A DNA stretch of 64,000 nt from Nymphaea colorata. Taxonomy: Eukaryota > Streptophyta > Magnoliopsida > Nymphaeales > Nymphaeaceae. The notes under the pieces are model-generated. The model did no database searches, was not told the origin of the DNA, and was given only the letters and a program-made list of their open reading frames with translations. Positions 48,069 to 64,000 of this stretch are shown here, piece after piece. How positions within the stretch are numbered: the stretch's first letter is position 1; every line of letters begins with the position of its first letter. The DNA lies in NCBI RefSeq assembly GCF_008831285.2, contig NC_045139.1, positions 15,916,354 through 15,980,353 of the forward strand. The letters run 5' to 3'. Both the position numbers and the translations under genes were made by a program.

Positions 48069-49152
48069 GGGAGGAGGAGTTGTTGGACCATAAATTGGCG
48101 GTTTTAAGAGTCTTATCCAACATTTGATAACAAAGAATACTGTGTTCCAAAGAATACGGTGTTGTTATTATCCATATTCATAATAGCTAGGGAGATCAAC
48201 TAAAAAGTTTCACGCTCGACAGATGAAGATTTTGAAAGCGAGCACGAGATCATTCATGTATAAAAAATGAAATCCTGTTTGGTTTATAGACAGCAAGTAT
48301 TATGCAGCCTGACCCACTGCACCAACTCCTTTGGGTCAACATTGGCGAGTGGGCATTTCAAAATAAAAATATACCAAACTTCTAAAAGATGCCACTGTCC
48401 ACCAATATGTGGCTGGTGATAAAAAGGACTGATCAAGGAGGACGAGAGTGATGTTCATTGAATCATAGTTGGCAAATCTGTGACTCGGACTCAGATCAGT
48501 AGATGATCGCACTACCAAGTCAGTGAGTTAACTTGTTGTACTCAGCCGAGTTTTAAAATAGCCTGAATCAAATGAGTTAAAACGAATCAGAGGCGAGTCG
48601 GGCCAAATCAAGGGCGAGTCAGGGATGAGCCAGGCCAACCTTGACTAGTCGCCAAGTTTTCTACCAACCTTGAAATCCAATACGCATTTACTTAAAACCA
48701 AATCACAATTCAGAATATGATTTAATGACATAAATTTGTATCCAATCTGATCTATTAATCTGATGTTAATTTTTTTTTTTTTTTTTTTTTTACATTCGAC
48801 TTCTAGAAGCACAGCAGTCGAACATCTGACCCGAATCTGATCACATTTGTACACTTGGGACTAACAACTAGGAGATACAAAAGCTCTTTGGGAAACAGGA
48901 TTAGGCATGGACCTGATATGAGGCAACTAGGCATTGGAAGTTGTATTTGGTAGAGCTAAAAACCAGAAAAAAAAACTTGAACCTATTTACTACATTTTTC
49001 TTTCATATAACCCCCCATCGTTTTTTTGTACTCCAATGGTAGAAAACCATTAAAAAATGAAAAGCCTTGTCTGAGAATATGATATGTTGTATAAGGGAAA
49101 ACCACCACAAATTCCAAAGAATAGATCTATGCAAGTTTCCATGTTGAAAAAG

Positions 49153-49445
49153 TTTTCAAGGGTTTGGCATACAATGGATGGGGTGGATGCTGGTGGGCAG
49201 TCAGTATTCGTTTCAAATTGTCGAAACATCAACTTTTTGTGCTTTTCAAGGGTTTGGCATACAATGGATGGGGTGGGCGCTGGTGGCAGTCAGTATTCGT
49301 TTCAAATTGTCGAAACATTAACTTTTTGTGCTTTTCAAGGGTTTGGCATAATAGATGAGGTGGGTGCTGGTAAGCAGTCAGTCTCTGTTTTAAATTGTCA
49401 AAGTATTGTCTATGCTTCAAATTATGGGAACATCAACTTTTTGTA
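49153..49445. repeat. Minisatellite, three units of about 90 bp
   Basis: Units begin with ttttcaagggtttggcata at 49153, 49243 and 49332. Each carries a ggtgg(a/g)(t/c)gctggt segment and a caaattgtc(g/a)aa segment. The third has extra sequence before its final acatcaactttttgt. The 90-nt first period keeps one reading frame open, so the long frames here are probably a by-product. Confidence 0.9.
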
Positions 49446-51574
49446 ATATAAAAGAGATGAACAGCAGCAATACACAAATTGAAGTATATTATGAGCATTA
49501 AGATGAAGGGGATGAAAGAAAAGATGTAGGTTTCAGTTTTCTTGTGGAGTGGTAGGATGAAATACTCCTCCTACTCATTTAACAAGTTTCTAAAGATATT
49601 CATTTTTTAACACTGCTGTAGACATTTGAATTGCAGAGTGAACGTTTGTTATTGTATTACTTCACCTCTATTTCTCCAGCGGCACCGCCTCAGACTTGGC
49701 GGATGACCGACCAGGTCTTTTTGTTGTCAAACCAAACACGCCGGCGTACATTTCTTGGACTGGAATAGTCTTCGTAGGAAATGTCAAATTGTGGCTTACT
49801 CAGTTTTCTTTTCGCTTTCAGAAGTGGTGGTTTGAAAGGACAAAAACATGTGTAATTCACAGAAAACACGATCAATGAATGATTATGTTACAAAAACATG
49901 CTCACGAAGTAAAATTTTGCATTCTGATCGGCTTGATTACCCAAAAGAAACCCTGAGGAGATTAAAAATTCCGTGCTAACGAAGCCAATCCCCGAAACAA
50001 TATCATCATGCAAACAAAACCCAAAAAGAAAGGAGGAGCCCTTGATTATAAATAGTGTTGCACAAAACAAGACAAGAAAAACATGATAGACAGAGAGGTA
50101 ACTGCATGTTAAGGCATTTCTATCGTCACAAATAAAATATCCTATCTCAATAACTTACGAATGAAGACCAGGGAAATGTTTGGTTAAAGCAGTGAACAAG
50201 TTAGAAATTCAAGTCAAAGAGCACTGAAGCTAGCGGACTGTGTCTTTGGACTTGGCCTTTTCTTGCATTCTTCGAGTAGGCAAGGCGCCACATGTTTGTC
50301 TTTTTGCACAAGATGAAGTTACTGTTACAGGCTTTCAGACCCAAAGAAAGGATTCCTAGTCCAATGAAACTTGAAAGTAACACAAGTTTCATCTGGAGTT
50401 CAATTTCTGCATCCTAAGCTGTCTGCTGCTCCTGATTTCAAGTCCAGGCCCACGCCCACTTTACTGTGGCAAGATACTAAGAAACTATGATGCTGTGTTT
50501 AACATGTAGACTAAGAGAGCCACTAACAATGTTGATAAGAAAGGTTCTCCAACCACATGATCTCACCAACTCTGGCCCATTTTGTGGTTCTTTCATCTGT
50601 GCCGCAATGCCATTAGCAAATTTTCACCTTCTTTTTCTTTCAATGGCCTCTGGCACCCTCTGAACCTAGTCAAATTCCCACAGTAATTTTTGAAGTTTGT
50701 TGCCGTTGCTCTGCCTGTAAGAGTCATTTTACTAGGTTATTATGTTAGCCCTGAGATATGATGGAATCATTTTATTTGTAGCTCCCTTGCATGGAAACAT
50801 TTTGTGCGCTTTCATCTGGATTTGAGATGCACAACAACTGTCTATGACTCTTTAAGAGTTTTGAATGTAAACTAAAATTTTCTTTTACTTCGGTCCAAGT
50901 TCCGCTAGAACACCTAAGACCTGTGAATCTCAAAATTTTCAGTTCACATTCTTTCTGTTTTCCTTTATTACTTATGAAGATTCCTGATTTTGGACTTTTG
51001 AATAGGATAGTGCTGGTCTCGGTTCAAGATCTGGATAATAGAAACTTGCCCTGTTTCTCTGTTGTCGAGCAATCTCAAAATCGTAAGTCATGCAACTCTA
51101 GCTTGTTTTGAAGTGGGAAAGAAATGGAACAGTACGTTCTTTACTTAGTGAGTATTTGGGAAGCACAGATAAGGTTTCAGCAACACTTCATCTAAGATGC
51201 TTTGTTTAAAACACCGTTAAACAATCTCACTCTTTCTAATGTCTTACTTCTAGAAGTGAGACAGAAAACTGAGACATAAGAAAAAAGTCATTGACACTTA
51301 ATTTGATGTTTGTTTGTCACCGTAGTATGCCCTTAGTTTGGTATTTGGTCTGTTACTGTACTATGTGTGCAGAGAGGGAAGGGAACACTGTCAAAACAAA
51401 ACAAACCACCCCGTAGAAAAACTCAAATACTTCTTTGGAGTTGGACGTGTGAATGGCAAGATCACATGCTACCATAAGTCATTTCACTTTCACAACCGCA
51501 AGCTGAGATTTCTTTTATTTAATACACAACGCTTTTACATCATAGGGGGAGAAAACTTGCATCCATGGAGATGA

Positions 51575-55741
<4,167 letters not shown>

Positions 55742-55796
55742 GGTCTCACTCAAGAGGAGCAGGGGCTGTGTGATTTCTCCCAAGCCACGAGGCTGT

Positions 55797-55806
55797 ACTT
55801 ATAATG
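55797..55806 (-). promoter_or_regulatory. TATA-like box of peroxidase C
   Basis: The minus-strand string cattataagt lies about 60 nt upstream of the ATG at 55741. That spacing fits a leader of roughly 30 nt. It is a motif call only. Confidence 0.45.
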
Positions 55807-57389
55807 TGCAGGGAAAGAAGAGGATTAATGGCGATAGGCTGATTATGTGGTCGAGCTTTCATATACGTACATCAATGGCAGGACCAGCAGCCGCCTGCGA
55901 CTGGGTGCCCACCTGAATGAGCTTGCATCAGCTTCATATTTCTGTCGCCTTCGTTATCCTCGGCTTGTAAAATGTGAGTGGCAATGTAAATGAAACATGA
56001 ATGCAGCAAGATTCTCTTAGAAACGTTTGATTTTCTTTTTTCACATTAGATCTCGATTGCTTGAGCTTAAGATTTGTCGAAGAGGTTGAGCATTGCAAAG
56101 GTTTAATTTGGTCCCAATCGTGGCGAGCAGACTTGTACTATTAAGTATTAACTTATACATAACAAAGAAAGTTAGAGCTTTTACTGTACTTAGTTTAGGA
56201 CCCATTTGCTTTTCATTTTAGGTGTCACGGAGCATCTAAATGTCTGATGACATTTTAGGTGGTTAGGAGACAACTTTCTGCTACCGCCACATAAATCCGT
56301 TTTCACTATCACAGTAAAATATAGAGTATAAGCTAAACGAAAACGTCATAAACATGAGATTAAGGCAAAACCTGCAAAACTAAAAAATAACATAAATGCC
56401 TTTACAAAAATCCTGTCATGATGGATCAGACTCCACACTCCAACACTAAATGCATTTTTATATCTTTGCTTAATTAGTCCATGGCAAGCCCAGTAGACAG
56501 GTGCAGGTTTTTTGCTAAGTGCGGAAGTAAGAAGTGGACGGCCGGCTGTGACAGGGCGGTAATACCGTGAAAATTCTCTTTTCTATTTGACTTGTTTATG
56601 GAAATCTGTTTCAGATTTTGCCAAAGGATCACAGAAAATTATAAAATGGCAAATTTTTTTAGAAGAGTTTCAGATTTTCTGCACTTCAAACACGCGACAG
56701 GATACGCTGTGGCTGCAAGGCCAAAAGACAAATTTCTAGCTTCTACGTGACAAGAGCGGCTCCGTCACCTCCTCCTTCCGGCAGACTGACTGCTCTGGCT
56801 CGACTCAATTGAAACGGACCACATTCATATGGCGGGTTTCACTTTCACATTAATCGTTCTTCTGAGTTTTCTGTGAACGGAATATTGCAGCCACGTATTC
56901 TGGCGTATGGCAGCAGAAAAAATCATGTTGACTGAGCATTCAACAAGAACTCATCGATCCATATTTTATCTTGATGCAGTAGACGGAGATAATGGAAGCC
57001 ACCTTTATATGGTCGCCATTTCTGCGAATGCGATTTTCTGGAAAAGACTTTTCCGTTCCTTGTCTATATCTAATTTAAACAGTACTGGACCTATGGAGCA
57101 CGCTGTGTTTGGCCTCAACGGCAAGTTTATTTATTAATGTCCCTCAGTGAGATGGTCTAGCAGGGGACACATCCCAAATTTAAAGCCTGCGCTCATGCAA
57201 TATGAAGAGAGGGGTCCCCTTATCTGCTCATCCCTATCTTCGTTCTCTTGTTCCCTATTAATTTCAAGCAAATCTAAAACACAGGAACTTGATCCTTGGT
57301 CATGTTGATCTTGAAAACACAATTCTATCGGATTTCATTTACATGAAAACAGATTGCACTGTCGTTGGTAACATTGAAACTATCTTGAA

Positions 57390-57472
57390 TCGTTGCAGAC
57401 AGTACTGCCACCGAGCTCAAGAAATTAGATTCGTTGCAGACAGTACTGCCACCGAGCTCAAGAAATTAGATT
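57390..57472. repeat. Tandem duplication, 2 x 41 bp
   Basis: The unit cgttgcagacagtactgcca followed by ccgagctcaagaaattagat occurs twice head to tail without change in the shared part. Confidence 0.95.
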
Positions 57473-58432
57473 TCAGCTGACCAAACCGAACCCAGACACC
57501 AAATATATTGTCGGGAACGAGGCTCTCTCACTCTTTCTCTTAACACTCCAAAAGAAGAAAACCCAAGAAGAGAAAAAAAAGAAACTTGGATTTACTATCT
57601 CTCTCTTTTTCTTGTGAGCTTTGTTATTGCACTGTAAATTCAACTTCGTCGCTTTCGCTGTTGCTTCTTTCGTGGTTTTAGGGAGTTGGAATCTTCAATC
57701 TTCATCCCTACGCCATTGACCAACCGAAAAGCTACTGCCCACAACTAAAGAAGCAACTATGAATGATCGAATGTTCGGCACTGATTGATGATCTGCACTT
57801 TCCGGACGAATACGCACAGACGAATCCTATGCTTAGCACCGCAAGTCAGTCGTAACTTTTACGCAGTTAACAAGTTTGATAAGGAAATCTCCCCTACCAC
57901 CACATGGGCTCCTCTCCACACTTCCCATCCTGGTTCGCTCTCATGTCCCCATGATGTGATCAGCAGTTTGTCATCTTCCTCTCCTCTGCCGTGCCTTTAG
58001 GGCAGCAGCATCGCCTCCTCCAATTCTTGAAAAGCGTAAGTCCATTATGTAAAGGTTCTTAAAGAAACAGCTTCTGGACCCCTCATAAATTTTTTTTGGG
58101 GAAAGGTCTCCAGCCGCCATGAACGTCCAAATGCAAAGGCACAAGGCTCATGGGCGCAGCACTGTTTATCGTTTTCTTGAAAGCGTCCATGGGTATTAAT
58201 TAAAGGGTCGCCTTTCGTTTATTGGGTTATTTTGTGGGGGAGTTGCTACTCCAATAATTGTGCTCTGCGGCACTACAGTTAGGTGCAATGTGTTCTGTCT
58301 TCTCACAGTTTATCTGGTACAATGACAACCTAGAAATGAAATTCTTTTAGCCCTTTCTTGAAAGTTCTAAACCATGCCGTGATTCAAAAGCAGGAAGTTG
58401 ATTCTGAAACCAGCTTTTTATGATCTCATTTT

Positions 58433-64000
<5,568 letters not shown>

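Larger units (their letters stand above)
46865..51574. other. Intergenic between peroxidases B and C
   Basis: Contains a hAT-type MITE (47627-48068), a 90-bp minisatellite, poly(T) at about 48772-48791, and from about 50.25 kb the left end of the duplicated peroxidase block. The part inside the duplication (50.25-51.57 kb) is matched at 58.4-60.2 kb and has no recognised gene. Confidence 0.55.

Noticed and set aside
48480-48660. gagtcgg/ccgagtt-rich stretch that might be another MITE
   Set aside because: No matching ends or target duplication could be found.

Overview
The window is nuclear DNA from a flowering plant. Seven protein-coding loci can be read with plant-type introns (AT-rich, about 80 bp to 2.3 kb). 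The space between them is AT-rich and full of (CT)n/(TA)n microsatellites and short inverted-repeat transposons. All proteins are ordinary angiosperm families, and I cannot name the species. I see no bacterial, organellar or retroelement coding sequence, no tRNA or rRNA gene, and no CRISPR array.

Layout. 1-9.5 kb: no convincing gene; three copies of one MITE family, a Tourist-like MITE and tandem duplications. 9.5-15.6 kb (minus): a ten-exon phosphoacetylglucosamine mutase gene (DRT101/AGM1 type, 557 aa) with one GC-AG intron and three transposon-like insertions in its introns. 15.6-24.7 kb: intergenic, with a GC-rich-ended repeat, a hAT-type MITE and a strong hairpin. 24.7-25.5 kb (plus): a two-exon LBD15-like LOB-domain transcription factor. 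25.5-31.2 kb: no gene seen. 31.2-36.1 kb (minus): a ten-exon aspartate aminotransferase of the mitochondrial ASP1 type, with unusual residues beside the PLP lysine. 38.0-64.0 kb: four class III peroxidase loci, called here A (minus), B (plus), C (minus) and D (minus, cut by the window end).

Peroxidases C and D belong to a recent tandem duplication: about 50.25-55.49 kb pairs with about 58.43-64.00 kb, with about 10 differences in the 389-bp last exon. The unit appears to be about 8.2 kb, so D should continue past the window. The copies differ by a roughly 480-bp indel, a hAT-like MITE present only in C, microsatellite lengths, and a single-base loss in a G run that shifts the frame of D. Peroxidase A also carries a single-base frameshift in exon 3. 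Peroxidase B has lost the last conserved intron and is GC-rich. As read, only B and C of the cluster are open throughout.

The genes do not form a pathway. DRT101 acts in UDP-GlcNAc synthesis, ASP1 in mitochondrial amino-acid metabolism, LBD15 in transcription, and the peroxidases in the cell wall or apoplast. I did not find a clearly new biological system. The most informative signals are the young peroxidase duplication with its differential decay, two GC-AG introns, the altered PLP-site residues of the aminotransferase, and a dense set of MITEs with intact target-site duplications.
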